Assembly (NCBI GenBank): GCA_038214375.1
Contig: JBBQRX010000014.1
Coordinates: 1-64,000 of the forward strand
DNA length: 64,000 bases
Source: CTSoil-043 sp038214375
Lineage (GTDB): Bacteria; Chloroflexota; Limnocylindria; Limnocylindrales; CSP1-4
Reading direction: 5' to 3'
A program made the translations under genes and the position numbers. Positions within the stretch are counted from its first letter, which is position 1, and every line of letters begins with the position of its first letter. The notes under the pieces were generated by a model, which worked only from the letters and a program-made list of their open reading frames with translations, was not told the origin of the DNA and searched no databases. Shown here one piece after another: positions 10,789 through 20,330 of the stretch.

Positions 10789-11019
10789 CTACTTCCAGAA
10801 CCCGGAGCCGTACCCGGCCACGAGCAGCACGAACGTCAGGCCGCCCAGCGCCAGCCAGAACAGGACCGAGACCGATGTCCGGGTCGGGTTCATCTCGCGG
10901 TTGACCAGGGGCGCGACGTTCCAGCGCGACGAGCGCAGCTGGGTTCGCCAGTCCTTCGGGACTTCCGTGCGCGGCTCGAGGCCGCCCTCGCCGTCGGGTT
11001 GATGCAGCTGCAGTGTCAT
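10789..11019 (-). CDS. Small single-pass membrane protein, unknown
   Basis: A 76-residue protein: a hydrophilic N-terminal half (residues 1-48, with WRTQLRSSRWNVAPLVNREMNP) and one membrane helix near 51-71 (LFWLALGGLTFVLLVAGYG). Its ATG overlaps the TGA of prs (ATGA at 11016-11019), so it is translated by coupling with prs. Only about 66 nt separate it from secA, which has its own promoter. I do not recognise the family; the coupling to prs and the good reading frame support a real gene. Confidence 0.65.
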   Translation of the reverse strand: MTLQLHQPDGEGGLEPRTEVPKDWRTQLRSSRWNVAPLVNREMNPTRTSVSVLFWLALGGLTFVLLVAGYGSGFWK

Positions 11020-12158
11020 CGGCCGCCGAACGTCCTTGCCGGCGCGACGCCGGCGATGTCGGCGGGATGGGCCGGGTCGTGGCGGGTGGTGAGGTGCTCG
11101 GGCGGCAGGATCGCGCCGGTGCGGGCGTCCAGCGTCTGTTCGATGCCGTCCTCCCAGAGGATCATCTCCTGCGTCAGCGACGCCTCGCTGCTGAACAGCG
11201 CCCCGACCGACTCGCCGCGATGGATCCGCCGGATCGCCTCGCCGATGAGGGGCGCAACCGAGAGCGTCGTGATCTGGGGCAGGCGCTTGGCCGTCGGCAG
11301 CGGCACGGAGTCCGTCAGGACGAGCTCCCGGATGGGCGAGCCGACGATGCGGTCGACCGATCCCTCCGACAGGATCCCGTGAGTGGCGCAGGCATAGATC
11401 TCCTCGACGCCCTCGCGGACCAGTGCGCGGACGATCTCCATGAGCGTCCCTGCCGTGTCGATCTCGTCGTCGACGATGATCGCCCGCCGCCCGCGGACGT
11501 CGCCGATGACATTCAGCAGCTCGGCCCGGTCGAGGTTGCCGACGCGCCGCTTCTCGATGATCGCGAGGGGCGCGTCGAGCAGCTCCGCGAAGGTCCGGGC
11601 GCGCTTTGCGAAGCCGAGGTCCGTCACGACCACGATCTCGGTCAGTGCCTTCTGGCGGAAGTAGTTCGAGAGCAGGTGGACCGCGGTCAGCTCGTCGACC
11701 GGGATGTTGAAGAAGCCCTGGATCTGGCCCTGGTGGAGGTCCATCGTGAGGACCCGGTCGGCGCCGGCCACCGTGATCATGTCGGCGATGAGGCGTGCCG
11801 TGATCGGGACGCGCGGCTGGTCCTTCTTGTCGGAGCGCCCGTACGCGTAGTACGGGATGACCGCCGTGATCCGCCCGGCGCTCGCGCGCTTGAAGGCGTC
11901 GATCATGATCAGGACTTCCATGATCGACTGGTTGACCGGGTGGCACGTCGGCTGGACGAGGAAGACGTCCTTCTCGCGGACGTTGTCGAGGATCTTCACG
12001 AAGATGTTCTCGTTGGCGAACGAGAAGACTTCGGCCTGCCCGAGCGGCACGCCGAGGTAGCGGCAGATCTTCAGGGCAAGACCGCGGTTCGCGTTGCCCG
12101 TGTAGACGTCGAACGAGTCGGAGTACACGAACGCCTCCTCCGCGCCGAAGCCCGTCAT
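11016..12158 (-). CDS. prs: Ribose-phosphate pyrophosphokinase (PRPP synthetase)
   Basis: Makes PRPP from ribose 5-phosphate and ATP for nucleotide, His and Trp synthesis. The protein has 380 residues. Diagnostic segments are FSFANENIFVKI, IPYYAYGRSDKKDQPRVPIT, MDLHQGQIQGFFNIPVDEL and the PRPP loop IIVDDEIDTAGTL. The usual family end (IRRIHRGESVGALF) is followed by an extra tail of roughly 55 residues, so the protein is longer than the common 310-330. The ATG at 12158 overlaps the gyrA TGA (ATGA), and its own stop overlaps the next ORF the same way, giving a coupled gyrA-prs-small membrane protein chain. Confidence 0.95.
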   Translation of the reverse strand: MTGFGAEEAFVYSDSFDVYTGNANRGLALKICRYLGVPLGQAEVFSFANENIFVKILDNVREKDVFLVQPTCHPVNQSIMEVLIMIDAFKRASAGRITAVIPYYAYGRSDKKDQPRVPITARLIADMITVAGADRVLTMDLHQGQIQGFFNIPVDELTAVHLLSNYFRQKALTEIVVVTDLGFAKRARTFAELLDAPLAIIEKRRVGNLDRAELLNVIGDVRGRRAIIVDDEIDTAGTLMEIVRALVREGVEEIYACATHGILSEGSVDRIVGSPIRELVLTDSVPLPTAKRLPQITTLSVAPLIGEAIRRIHRGESVGALFSSEASLTQEMILWEDGIEQTLDARTGAILPPEHLTTRHDPAHPADIAGVAPARTFGGR

Positions 12159-14719
12159 CCTCGAGGCGGGCTCGCTCCCGGCGCGTTCGGACCCGCGTCG
12201 GGGGCGCCATTGTCGCCCATGCCCTCGCGCTCCGCCAGCCCCTCGCGGAACGCGGCGATTCCCACGACCCGGTCGCCCTCGTTGAGCCGCATCGTGATGA
12301 CGCCGCGCGCCCCCGACGAGTAGCGGTTGATCGTCTGCGTCTCGGTCCGGACCACCTGCCCGCCCGCCGAGATGAGGAGGAGCTCCTCGTCCGCCTCGGT
12401 CACCTGCTGGACCGCCGCCACGCGACCGGTCTTGCGGCCCTCCAGCGGGATCAGCATCACGCCCTGGCCGCCGCGGTGCTTGCGCCGGAACTCCCGCAGC
12501 GCGACGCGCTTGCCGTAGCCCGTCTCGGTCAGGACCAGCAGGTCCGTGCCGGGCTGGACCACGCTCATCGCGACGACCTCGTCGCCGGCGCGGGCAAGGC
12601 GGATCCCGATGACGCCGGCGGCGTCCCGGCCCATCGCCCGAACCTCGCCCTCCGCGAACCGGGCGAGCTTGCCCTGGGCGGTGGCGATGATCACGTCGTC
12701 GCTGCCCGTCGCGAGGTCGACCCAGGCCAGCTCGTCGCCGTCGGCGAGCGTGATCGCCCGGATCCCGGACGAGCGGACCTTCTCGAACTGCTCGAGCGGC
12801 GTCTTCTTGATGATCCCGTTCCGGGTCGCCATCACGAGGAAGGCCGCGGCCGTGAAATCCGGGACCATGAGAGTCGCCGTCGGGACCTCCCCGCCCTCCA
12901 CCTGGACGCCCGGAAGGTTGATGATCGCCATCCCCTTCGCCTGGCGACTGGCGTCCGGCACGAGATGCACCTTGGCCGAGAAGACGCGCCCACGATTGGT
13001 GAAGAAGAGCGCCCAATCGTGCGTGTTGGCGACCAGGAGGCTGTCGACCGCATCCTCCTCGCGGGTGACGTGGCCGATGATGCCCTTGCCGCCGCGGCCC
13101 TGGCGCCGATAGGTCGCCACGGGCTGGCGCTTGATGTAGCCGCGCCGGCTGATCGTGACGACCACGTCCTCGTCCGCGATGAGGTCCTCGTCGGTCATCT
13201 CGCGCGACGAATCGTCCACGACCCGCGTGCGCCGCTCGCCGGCGTACTTCCGCTTCAGCTCGGTCAGCTCGTCGCGGATGATGGCGAGGATCCGCGCCGG
13301 GTTCCCGAGGATGTCCTCCAGCTCGGCGATCAGCTGGATGATCGCGAGGTACTCGTCCTCGATCTTCTTGCGCTCGAGCGCGGCGAGGCGGGCGAGGCGC
13401 ATGTCCAGGATCGCCTGCGCCTGCAGCTCGCTCAGGTCGAAGCGTTCCATGAGGTTGCGGCGCGCCGTCTCCACGTCGGCCGACTCGCGGATCGTCCGGA
13501 TGACCTCGTCGAGGTGGTCGAGCGCGACCTTGAGCCCCTCCAGGATGTGGGCCCGCTCGCGGGCCTTGCCCAGGTCGAACTCGGTCCGCCGCCGGACGAT
13601 CTCGCGGCGATGGTCCACGTGGTGCGCGATGACGGCCTTGAGCGGGAGGATCTGCGGCTGGCCGTCCACGAGGGCGAGCATGTTGAGGTTGAAGGCGAGC
13701 TGCATCGCCGTGTGCTTGAACAGGTTGTTCAGGACCGTGTGCGGGTTCGCGTCGTTCTTGACCTCGATGTAGATCCGCATCCCGTCGCGGTCCGACTCGT
13801 CGCGGAGGTCCGCGATCCCGTCGATCCGCTTGTCCTTCACGAGGTCGGCGATCTTCTCGAGGAGCGTCGCCTTGTTGACCTGGTAGGGCAGCTCGCTGAC
13901 GATGATCGCCACCCGGTCGCGCCGCGCGTCCTCGAACGCGACCTGGGCCCGCATGATCACCCGGCCGTGCCCGTGGGCGTACATCTGCCGGATCGCGTCG
14001 ACGGTCTCCGTGACGCCGGTCAGCGCGTTCCGCTGCTGTTCGTACCGGAAGATGGAGCCGGCCGTCGGGAAGTCGGGTCCCTTGACGTAGGCGCACAGGT
14101 CGTCGGTGGTCAGCTCGGGGTCGTTGATGAGCGCGATCGTCGCGTCCACGACCTCGCCGAGGTGGTGCGGCGGGATGTTCGTGGCCATCCCCACCGCGAT
14201 CCCGGAGCTCCCATTGACCAGCAGGTTCGGGAGCCTGGCCGGGAGGATCGTCGGCTGGCGGTGCTGGCCGTCGTAGTTGTCGACGAAGTCGACCGTTGCC
14301 TTGTCGATGTCGGCGAGCATCTCGGCCGCGATCGGGGCGAGACGCGCCTCCGTGTAGCGCATGGCCGCCGCCGAGTCGCCGTCCACCGAGCCGAAGTTGC
14401 CCTGCCCGTCGATGAGCGGGTAGCGCATCGAGAAGTCCTGGGCGAGACGGACCAGGGTGTCGTAGATCGCCGAGTCGCCGTGCGGGTGGTACTTGCCCAT
14501 CACCTCGCCGACGATCGCCGCGCACTTGCGGTACGAGGCGTTCGAGGCGAGCCCCATCTCGCCCATGGCGTACAGGATCCGGCGGTGGACCGGCTTCAGG
14601 CCGTCGCGGACATCCGGCAGCGCGCGGGCCACGATCACGCTCATCGCGTAGTCGAGGTAGCTCGTCCGCATCTCGTCCTCGATGCGGATCGTTCGGACGT
14701 CGCCCAGGTCGTCGGTCAC
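12155..14719 (-). CDS. gyrA: DNA gyrase subunit A
   Basis: Type II topoisomerase breakage-reunion subunit, 854 residues. The catalytic Tyr is Y122 in AAAMRYTEARL. The quinolone-resistance region reads HPHGDSAIYD with Ser83 and Asp87, the same numbering as E. coli and the wild-type susceptible residues. The C-terminal wrapping domain contains the GyrA box QGRGGKG in RRQGRGGKGIIGH and repeated beta-propeller blades. The start ATG (MTDDLGDVRTIRIEDEMRTSYLDYAMSV) is the normal family start. Genes for the AlkD-like protein and the thioesterase separate it from gyrB. Confidence 0.97.
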   Translation of the reverse strand: MTDDLGDVRTIRIEDEMRTSYLDYAMSVIVARALPDVRDGLKPVHRRILYAMGEMGLASNASYRKCAAIVGEVMGKYHPHGDSAIYDTLVRLAQDFSMRYPLIDGQGNFGSVDGDSAAAMRYTEARLAPIAAEMLADIDKATVDFVDNYDGQHRQPTILPARLPNLLVNGSSGIAVGMATNIPPHHLGEVVDATIALINDPELTTDDLCAYVKGPDFPTAGSIFRYEQQRNALTGVTETVDAIRQMYAHGHGRVIMRAQVAFEDARRDRVAIIVSELPYQVNKATLLEKIADLVKDKRIDGIADLRDESDRDGMRIYIEVKNDANPHTVLNNLFKHTAMQLAFNLNMLALVDGQPQILPLKAVIAHHVDHRREIVRRRTEFDLGKARERAHILEGLKVALDHLDEVIRTIRESADVETARRNLMERFDLSELQAQAILDMRLARLAALERKKIEDEYLAIIQLIAELEDILGNPARILAIIRDELTELKRKYAGERRTRVVDDSSREMTDEDLIADEDVVVTISRRGYIKRQPVATYRRQGRGGKGIIGHVTREEDAVDSLLVANTHDWALFFTNRGRVFSAKVHLVPDASRQAKGMAIINLPGVQVEGGEVPTATLMVPDFTAAAFLVMATRNGIIKKTPLEQFEKVRSSGIRAITLADGDELAWVDLATGSDDVIIATAQGKLARFAEGEVRAMGRDAAGVIGIRLARAGDEVVAMSVVQPGTDLLVLTETGYGKRVALREFRRKHRGGQGVMLIPLEGRKTGRVAAVQQVTEADEELLLISAGGQVVRTETQTINRYSSGARGVITMRLNEGDRVVGIAAFREGLAEREGMGDNGAPDAGPNAPGASPPRG

Positions 14720-14735
14720 GGATTAGGTCTCCGGT

Positions 14736-15713
14736 TCAGGTCAGCGGGCTTCGCGAGGCGGCTGCGCCCTGCCCGGCCGCCACGAAGGCGGCGGCGGTCT
14801 CGGCGGCCGTGGAGGTGTTCGCGGAACGTGGCGTGCGGCGCACGCCGGCGAGCAGGCCGCGGATCTCGCCGGCATCGGCCGGGGCGAGCTTGGCGAGTGC
14901 GTCGCGGACGACCCACGCCCGCGCGCCGTCGGACGTGGCTGCGGCGCGGACCGCCTCCTGTCGGCAGAACGCCGTCACGGCGGCGGAATCGACGGCCGCG
15001 AGGTTGCGGAGCGCCCAGCTGAGCGCCTTCTGGACATCTGACTCCGGGTCCCCGATCAGGAGCCCCACGAGCGCGAGGCCTCGATGCGCGACGTCCGGGG
15101 TCCGTCCGGTGGCCCCATCCACGAACGGGATCGTCGCGACCGTGGAGCCGACGAGCCGGCGCTCCCAGCGGCTGGGGCTGTAGACGAGCTGCTCGAGCTC
15201 CGCCCAGCGGTAGGGCTCCCCGAGGATACCGGACCCGATCGTCGTCGCGAGCGTGTCGACGGTGATCCAGTCGTCCGCCTCGGCCGCCAGACCGCGGATG
15301 ACCTGCCAGGCCTGCTCGGGCTCGTCCGGCAGGATCCGGGCGAGGAGCCAGCAGGCGAACCAGCGCAGCTCCCGGATCGGGTCGCGGACGAGCGCCTCCG
15401 CGACGGGAAGCAGCCGCGCGGCACGGACGCCCCGCAGCTCGCGCGAAAGTGAGTGGTGGATGGCGCCGAGGAGCGGAAGCCGGACGCCGAGCAGCGGCCC
15501 GATCCCGGGCGCCACCAGCCGCTGGCCAGCCAGGTACACCGGATCGGCCAGCGCCGCGAGGCCGTCCCGGACGGCGGCGACGAAACGCGCCGGCTCGTCG
15601 ATCGCGTCCGCGAGGTCACGCCCCAGCGCACGCGCCGGGCCTATGTGCGCCGCGACGAACGCAGTCGAGGCGAGCGTCGTCGGGCTTGGCGTCTCGGATG
15701 CCGGGACGGCCAT
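14736..15713 (-). CDS. DNA alkylation repair (AlkD-like) HEAT-repeat protein
   Basis: About 325 residues made of helical repeats. The segments LRWFACWLLARIL, DDWITVDTLATTIG, SRWERRLVGSTVATIPF and SDVQKALSWALRNLA resemble AlkC/AlkD-type DNA glycosylases, which remove N-alkylated bases. The Trp/Asp/Arg-rich repeat pattern fits, but the catalytic residue cannot be verified here. The ATG at 15713 overlaps the stop of the upstream thioesterase gene (TGATG); a GTG one codon earlier is the alternative. The last 45 residues are Ala/Ser/Thr-rich. A general HEAT-repeat protein without glycosylase activity is possible. Confidence 0.7.
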   Translation of the reverse strand: MAVPASETPSPTTLASTAFVAAHIGPARALGRDLADAIDEPARFVAAVRDGLAALADPVYLAGQRLVAPGIGPLLGVRLPLLGAIHHSLSRELRGVRAARLLPVAEALVRDPIRELRWFACWLLARILPDEPEQAWQVIRGLAAEADDWITVDTLATTIGSGILGEPYRWAELEQLVYSPSRWERRLVGSTVATIPFVDGATGRTPDVAHRGLALVGLLIGDPESDVQKALSWALRNLAAVDSAAVTAFCRQEAVRAAATSDGARAWVVRDALAKLAPADAGEIRGLLAGVRRTPRSANTSTAAETAAAFVAAGQGAAASRSPLT

Positions 15714-16252
15714 CACAGCGCGGCCTTCCCGAGCCCATCGAGGGTATCGAGCGCGGCCCCGGCCGCCGTGTCGTCCTCCGGGATCAGGCGGAAGCGGTAC
15801 CGATCCTTAAGTGCCTGCTTACGGTCAAGAGGAGCGGCCACGTACAGGGCGTCGGCCGTTGCCAGCAGCTCGCCGGACTCGACGTCCACCAACTCCGCTC
15901 GCGTCGTCAGGACCCGCCGGCGGCGCTCGACCAGGTGGCCCTCCGCGCGCACGCGGCGACCGATCGGCGTCGGGCGCCGATACTCGATCGTGAGCTTTGC
16001 CGTGTACCCCCACGAGTCGGCGCTCGCGAGCGCCCAGCCCATCACCTCGTCGAGAATCGTGGCGACGATCCCGCCGTGGGTGATCTCCTCCCAGCCCTGG
16101 AAGTCCGGCGCGAGCGTCGTCTCCGTCCAGCAGGTGTCGCCGGCCACGTGGAGCACGAGGCGCAGGCCCACGGCGTTCAGCTCGCCGCACGCGAAGCAGC
16201 TGTGGGGTGCGACCTCGAAGCGACCCGCCGTGGTCACGACCTCAGATGTCAA
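15713..16252 (-). CDS. PaaI-type hotdog-fold thioesterase
   Basis: Protein of 179 residues with the hotdog motif EITHGGIVATILDEVMGWAL, where HGG and the Asp/Glu of the central helix are typical of acyl-CoA thioesterases. FACGELNAVGLRLVLHV near the N-terminus matches the broad PaaI family. The substrate cannot be predicted. The TTG at 16252 has a GGAAGG site 9 nt upstream and overlaps the end of gyrB by 11 nt; a GTG at 16237 is the alternative. Its stop overlaps the start of the AlkD-like gene. Confidence 0.8.
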   Translation of the reverse strand: MTSEVVTTAGRFEVAPHSCFACGELNAVGLRLVLHVAGDTCWTETTLAPDFQGWEEITHGGIVATILDEVMGWALASADSWGYTAKLTIEYRRPTPIGRRVRAEGHLVERRRRVLTTRAELVDVESGELLATADALYVAAPLDRKQALKDRYRFRLIPEDDTAAGAALDTLDGLGKAAL

Positions 16253-18263
16253 GGTTCTGCACCTTCCGCGCCTCGGCCATGATGAAGCTCTTGCGCGGCG
16301 CGACCTTCTCGCCCATCAGCATCGTGAAGATCGCGTCGGCCTCGACGCCGTCGTCGACCTCGGCGCGCAGGAGCGTGCGGGTCTGGGGGTTCATGGTGGT
16401 TTCCCAGAGCTGGTCCGCGTTCATCTCGCCGAGCCCCTTGAAGCGCTGCACGGTGATGTTCTTCGCGTTCAGCTTCTTGATCGCCGCCTCGCGCTCCTTC
16501 TCCGACTGGGCGTAGAGCGTCTGCTTGCCGGTGCTCACCCGGTAGAGGGGCGGCTGGGCGATGTAGAGGTGGCCCTTCTCGATGATCTGGCCCATGTGGC
16601 GGTAGAAGAACGTGAGCAGGAGCGTCCGGATGTGGGCGCCGTCGACATCGGCGTCGGTCATGATGATGATCCGGTGGTACCGGAGCTTCGCGAGGTCGAA
16701 CGTGTCGCCGATCCCCGCGCCGAGAGCGATGATCAGGGGCCGGACGTTCTCGCTCGACAGGACCCGGTCGAGGCGCGCCTTCTCGACGTTGAGGACCTTG
16801 CCGCGCAGCGGCAGGACGGCCTGGAACCGGCGGTTGCGACCCATCTTGGCGGAGCCCCCAGCCGAGTCGCCTTCGACGAGGTAGAGCTCGCTCCGCGCCG
16901 GGTCGCGCTCCTGGCAGTCGGCGAGCTTCCCCGGGAGGGCCATCCCCTCGAGCGCGCCCTTGCGGATCACCAGGTCGCGCGCCTTCCGGGCCGCCTCGCG
17001 GGCGCGCGCTGCCGTGAGGCTCTTCTCGATGATCCGCCGCCCGTCCGCGGGGTTCTCCTCGAGGTACTGGACCATCCCCTCGGCCACGGCCGCCTGGACC
17101 TGCGCCTTGACTTCGGCGTTGCCGAGCTTCGCCTTGGTCTGGCCCTCGAACTGGGGGTCGACGAGCTTGACCGAGACGACGGCGGTCAAGCCTTCGCGGA
17201 CGTCGTCGCCGCTCAGGTTCGAGTCGGCGTCTTTGAGGATCGCCGCCTTGCGCGCCCAGTCGTTGAGCGAGCTCGTGAGCGCGGCACGGAAGCCGGTGAC
17301 GTGCGTCCCGCCATCGGGCGTGTTGATGTTGTTCGCGAACGCGAAGACGTTCTCGGTGAAGGAGTCGTTGTACTGGAGCGCGACCTCGATGGTGGTCCCG
17401 CCTTCGCGCTTCTCGACCGCGATCGGGCGCGCGTTGATGACCTCCTTGTTGCGGTTGAGGTGGCGGACGAAGGAGACGAGGCCACCCTCGAAGTAGAAGG
17501 AGCGCTCGCGATCCGTCCGCTCGTCGGTCAGCCGGATCCAGAGGCCCTTGTTGAGGTAGGCCGACTCCCGGAGCCGCTGCGTGATCGTCTCGAAGCCGTA
17601 GTCCGTGCTCTCGAACATCTCGTGGTCGGCACGGAACGCCGTCCGCGTCCCGCGGCGCTCACCCTGCGGCCCGACTTTCACCACCGGGGTGGTCGGCTTG
17701 CCGCGGACGTACTCCTGGGCCCAGACGAAGCCGTCGCGTGCCGTCTCGACACGCAGCCACTCGGAAAGCGCGTTGACCACGCTCACGCCGACGCCGTGAA
17801 GGCCGCCCGAGACCTTGTAGCCGCCGCCTCCGAACTTCCCGCCGGCGTGGAGCACCGTGTGGACGACCTCGAGGGCATCCTTCCCCGTCGCGTGCCGCCC
17901 CACCGGGACGCCGCGCCCGTCGTCCTGGACCGTCACGGTGCCGTCGGCAGCGATCGACACGTCGATCCGGGTTGCGTGACCCGCCATCGCCTCGTCGATC
18001 GAGTTGTCCACGACCTCCCAGACGAGGTGGTGGAGGCCTCGCACGTCGGTGGAGCCGATGTACATCCCGGGTCGGCGGCGAACGGCCTCGAGGCCCTCGA
18101 GCACCTGGATGCTGGCGGCCGTGTAGTCGCTTGCGCCCGGCGCCCGCTTCGATCGCCCGCCGACCCCGTTCGCCGCGTTCGCCGCGCCCGCCGCGCCCGA
18201 GCCCCCACCGGCCCCTGCCGCCGCGCCCGAGCCGCCGCCCGCCCCTGCCGCCCGATCCGTCAC
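16242..18263 (-). CDS. gyrB: DNA gyrase subunit B
   Basis: ATPase subunit of gyrase, 673 residues. The GHKL fold is shown by EVVDNSIDEAMAGHA, DDGRGVPVG and GGLHGVGVSVVNALS. The TOPRIM domain is shown by LYLVEGDSAGGSAK and IIMTDADVDGAHIRTLLLTFF, and the C-terminus by QRFKGLGEMNADQLWETTM. The GTG at 18263 is chosen because GGAGGA lies 5-6 nt upstream and it overlaps the parB stop (GTGA). The first 50 residues are a Gly/Ala-rich extension before DYTAASIQVLEGLEAVRRRPGMYIG, where most GyrB proteins begin. Confidence 0.97.
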   Translation of the reverse strand: MTDRAAGAGGGSGAAAGAGGGSGAAGAANAANGVGGRSKRAPGASDYTAASIQVLEGLEAVRRRPGMYIGSTDVRGLHHLVWEVVDNSIDEAMAGHATRIDVSIAADGTVTVQDDGRGVPVGRHATGKDALEVVHTVLHAGGKFGGGGYKVSGGLHGVGVSVVNALSEWLRVETARDGFVWAQEYVRGKPTTPVVKVGPQGERRGTRTAFRADHEMFESTDYGFETITQRLRESAYLNKGLWIRLTDERTDRERSFYFEGGLVSFVRHLNRNKEVINARPIAVEKREGGTTIEVALQYNDSFTENVFAFANNINTPDGGTHVTGFRAALTSSLNDWARKAAILKDADSNLSGDDVREGLTAVVSVKLVDPQFEGQTKAKLGNAEVKAQVQAAVAEGMVQYLEENPADGRRIIEKSLTAARAREAARKARDLVIRKGALEGMALPGKLADCQERDPARSELYLVEGDSAGGSAKMGRNRRFQAVLPLRGKVLNVEKARLDRVLSSENVRPLIIALGAGIGDTFDLAKLRYHRIIIMTDADVDGAHIRTLLLTFFYRHMGQIIEKGHLYIAQPPLYRVSTGKQTLYAQSEKEREAAIKKLNAKNITVQRFKGLGEMNADQLWETTMNPQTRTLLRAEVDDGVEADAIFTMLMGEKVAPRKSFIMAEARKVQNLDI

Positions 18264-19126
18264 GAAACTCCTCCGGTCAGCCGTTCGTAGAGGCGGCCCA
18301 GCTCGTCCTCGCCGTACCACTCGATGATGATTCGCCCCCCCTTGCTCGATCGCGCGAGCCGCACCTTCGTGCCGAGGGACCGTCGAAGGTCCTCCTCCAC
18401 GCGCTCCATCTCCCCGTCCACCAGCGCGGCCGTCCGTTCGCCGCCGGCGAGATCCGGCGCCTCGCGCAGCCGGCGAGCGAGCGCCTCGACCTGGCGGACC
18501 GAGAGTCCGCGACGTTCGATGAGCGCCACGACATCGGCCTGCCGCGCCGCATCGAGGCCCAGCAGCGCCCGGCCGTGCCCTTCGCTGATGCGTCCCGCCC
18601 CAAGCGCCTCCAGCGTCGGCGGCGCCAGCTCGAGGAGCCGGATCGTGTTGGCGATGGTCGAGCGCGCACGGCCCACGCGCGCCGAGATCTCCTCGTGGGA
18701 GAGCCCGAACTCGTCGACGAGCTGGCGGTAGGCGCCCGCTTCCTCGAGCGCGTTGAGGTCGGCGCGCTGGACGTTCTCAACCAGGGCGAGCTCGAGCTGC
18801 TCGCGACCGGCCGCCTGCCGAACGATGGCCGGAATGCGCGTGAGTCCCGCGAGCTGGGCGGCGCGCACCCGACGCTCTCCCGCGATCAGCCGGTAGCCTT
18901 CGAGGGTCTCGGTCACGAGCACCGGTTGCAGGATGCCATGGGCCTCGATGCTGGCGCGCAGCTGGTCGAGCTGCTCGGTCTCGAACACCGTCCGCGGCTG
19001 ATACGGGTTGCGCTCGATGCGATCGATGGGGATCTCGGCCGGCACCGGGGTGGTGGAGGCCGCCTGCGGGATGAGCGCCGACAGGCCGCGCCCCAGCGAT
19101 GCCGGCCGCACCGGCCGCGTTGTCAC
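18260..19126 (-). CDS. parB: Chromosome partitioning protein ParB
   Basis: CTP-dependent DNA clamp that loads at parS, 288 residues. The N-terminus LGRGLSALI is the ParA-interaction peptide. Then come IERNPYQPR, the CTP-binding GERR motif (83-86), ENVQRADLN (117-124), a helix-turn-helix near 140-165 and a C-terminal dimerisation domain ending in IIIEWYGEDELGRLYERL. GTGA overlaps link it to parA upstream and gyrB downstream. The matching parS site lies 1.2 kb upstream at 20331. Confidence 0.97.
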   Translation of the reverse strand: MTTRPVRPASLGRGLSALIPQAASTTPVPAEIPIDRIERNPYQPRTVFETEQLDQLRASIEAHGILQPVLVTETLEGYRLIAGERRVRAAQLAGLTRIPAIVRQAAGREQLELALVENVQRADLNALEEAGAYRQLVDEFGLSHEEISARVGRARSTIANTIRLLELAPPTLEALGAGRISEGHGRALLGLDAARQADVVALIERRGLSVRQVEALARRLREAPDLAGGERTAALVDGEMERVEEDLRRSLGTKVRLARSSKGGRIIIEWYGEDELGRLYERLTGGVS

Positions 19127-20094
19127 CCGGGGCCTCCCGGGACGGCGATGCCGGTGGCGATTGCGGCCCGAGATCGCCCACGGGCGAGGGAGGGCGCGCC
19201 TTCAGCGGAGCCGGACATGACATCGGTCACCGCGCCCCCCTCGTGGGCCGCCGGCACGCCGTCGGAGATGACGGACGGTCCCGCGTGCACCGGCGCACCG
19301 TCGCGCTCTCCGGTCGGCCGCCCGGCCTCGTGTTCGAGCCTCCCCCACAGCTCGGTCGCCAGGTCCCGGTAGGCCGTCGCGCCCCGGCTCTCGGGTGCGT
19401 ACGCGGCGATCGGGCGGCCGTGGCTGGGTGCCTCGGCGAGCCGCACGCTGCGTGGCACCACGGTCCGGAAGACGGCCGTCCCCAGGTGATCGCGGACCTC
19501 GGCGGCCACTTCCGCAGAGAGGTTCGTCCGTGCATCAAACATCGTGAGCAGGACGCCCTCGACCGCAAGGTCGGGGTTCAGGTGGTCGCGGATGAGGTGG
19601 ATCGTGGCGATCAGCTGCGACAGCCCCTCGAGGGCGTAGTACTCGCACTGCATCGGGATCAGCACGGCGTCTGCTGCGGTCAGGGCATTGACCGTGAGCA
19701 GCCCGAGCGACGGCGGGCAGTCGATGAACACGACGTCGAACTCGGTCCGGATGGACGCGATGACGCGGCTCAGACGTCGCTCGCGCTGAGCTACACCGGC
19801 GAGCTCGACCTCGGCGCCGGCGAGCGCGATCGACGACGGCACGAGCGAGAGCCCGGGTGTCTTGGTCTGCACGATGAGCGTGCCGAGGTCCACGCCGCCC
19901 ATGAGTGCGTCGTAGACGGACGCGCCAGCCGCAGCCCGCCGCGCACCGAGGCCGCTGGTGGCGTTTCCCTGGGGGTCGAGATCGACCACGAGCACCCGAC
20001 GGCCATCTCCGGCAAGGAACGCCGCGAGGTTGACGACGGTTGTGGTCTTCCCGACGCCACCCTTCTGGTTGGCGCACGCAAGCATCCGGCCCAC
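19123..20094 (-). CDS. parA: Chromosome partitioning ATPase ParA (Soj)
   Basis: Walker-type ATPase that moves ParB-parS complexes, 323 residues from the GTG at 20094. The deviant Walker A is KGGVGKT at 11-17, with VVDLDPQGNATSGLG and FIDCPPSLGLLTVNAL following. This start has AGGGAGAG about 9 nt upstream; an ATG at 20136 falls on a likely -10 box (TAGACT, 20132-20127) and is rejected. The protein has a C-terminal extension of about 50 residues not seen in minimal ParA. It heads parA-parB-gyrB-thioesterase-alkD-type genes. Confidence 0.95.
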   Translation of the reverse strand: MGRMLACANQKGGVGKTTTVVNLAAFLAGDGRRVLVVDLDPQGNATSGLGARRAAAGASVYDALMGGVDLGTLIVQTKTPGLSLVPSSIALAGAEVELAGVAQRERRLSRVIASIRTEFDVVFIDCPPSLGLLTVNALTAADAVLIPMQCEYYALEGLSQLIATIHLIRDHLNPDLAVEGVLLTMFDARTNLSAEVAAEVRDHLGTAVFRTVVPRSVRLAEAPSHGRPIAAYAPESRGATAYRDLATELWGRLEHEAGRPTGERDGAPVHAGPSVISDGVPAAHEGGAVTDVMSGSAEGAPSLARGRSRAAIATGIAVPGGPG

Positions 20095-20126
20095 TACAGG
20101 CCACTCTCCCTGGGAATCACGCCCCA

Positions 20127-20132
20127 AGTCTA
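20127..20132 (-). promoter_or_regulatory. Probable -10 box of parA
   Basis: TAGACT on the minus strand lies 32 nt before the GTG start of parA, leaving a short leader that contains the ribosome binding site AGGGAGAG. No clear -35 is visible 17 nt upstream, so the call rests on spacing and leader content. Confidence 0.4.
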
Positions 20133-20330
20133 CCATTCCGACCCCCTCCGACCTTCGGATGGGAGCGTGACGGGCGTGCCTTCGCTGGCACGTATCGCCC
20201 GCTTTCGTCCGTCTGCACGGGCGCTCGCTCGCACGAGAAGCGGGCGTGCGGACAGCCGCCGGTGGGGCGAAGACCGGGCACGGCGCGGGTATCGGGTCGC
20301 GCCGCCCGTCTCCTCTAGTTCGCGTGGAAC

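Noticed and set aside
12476..15022. Long plus-strand open frame opposite gyrA
   Set aside because: Antisense shadow of gyrA; composition is skewed and no motif is present.
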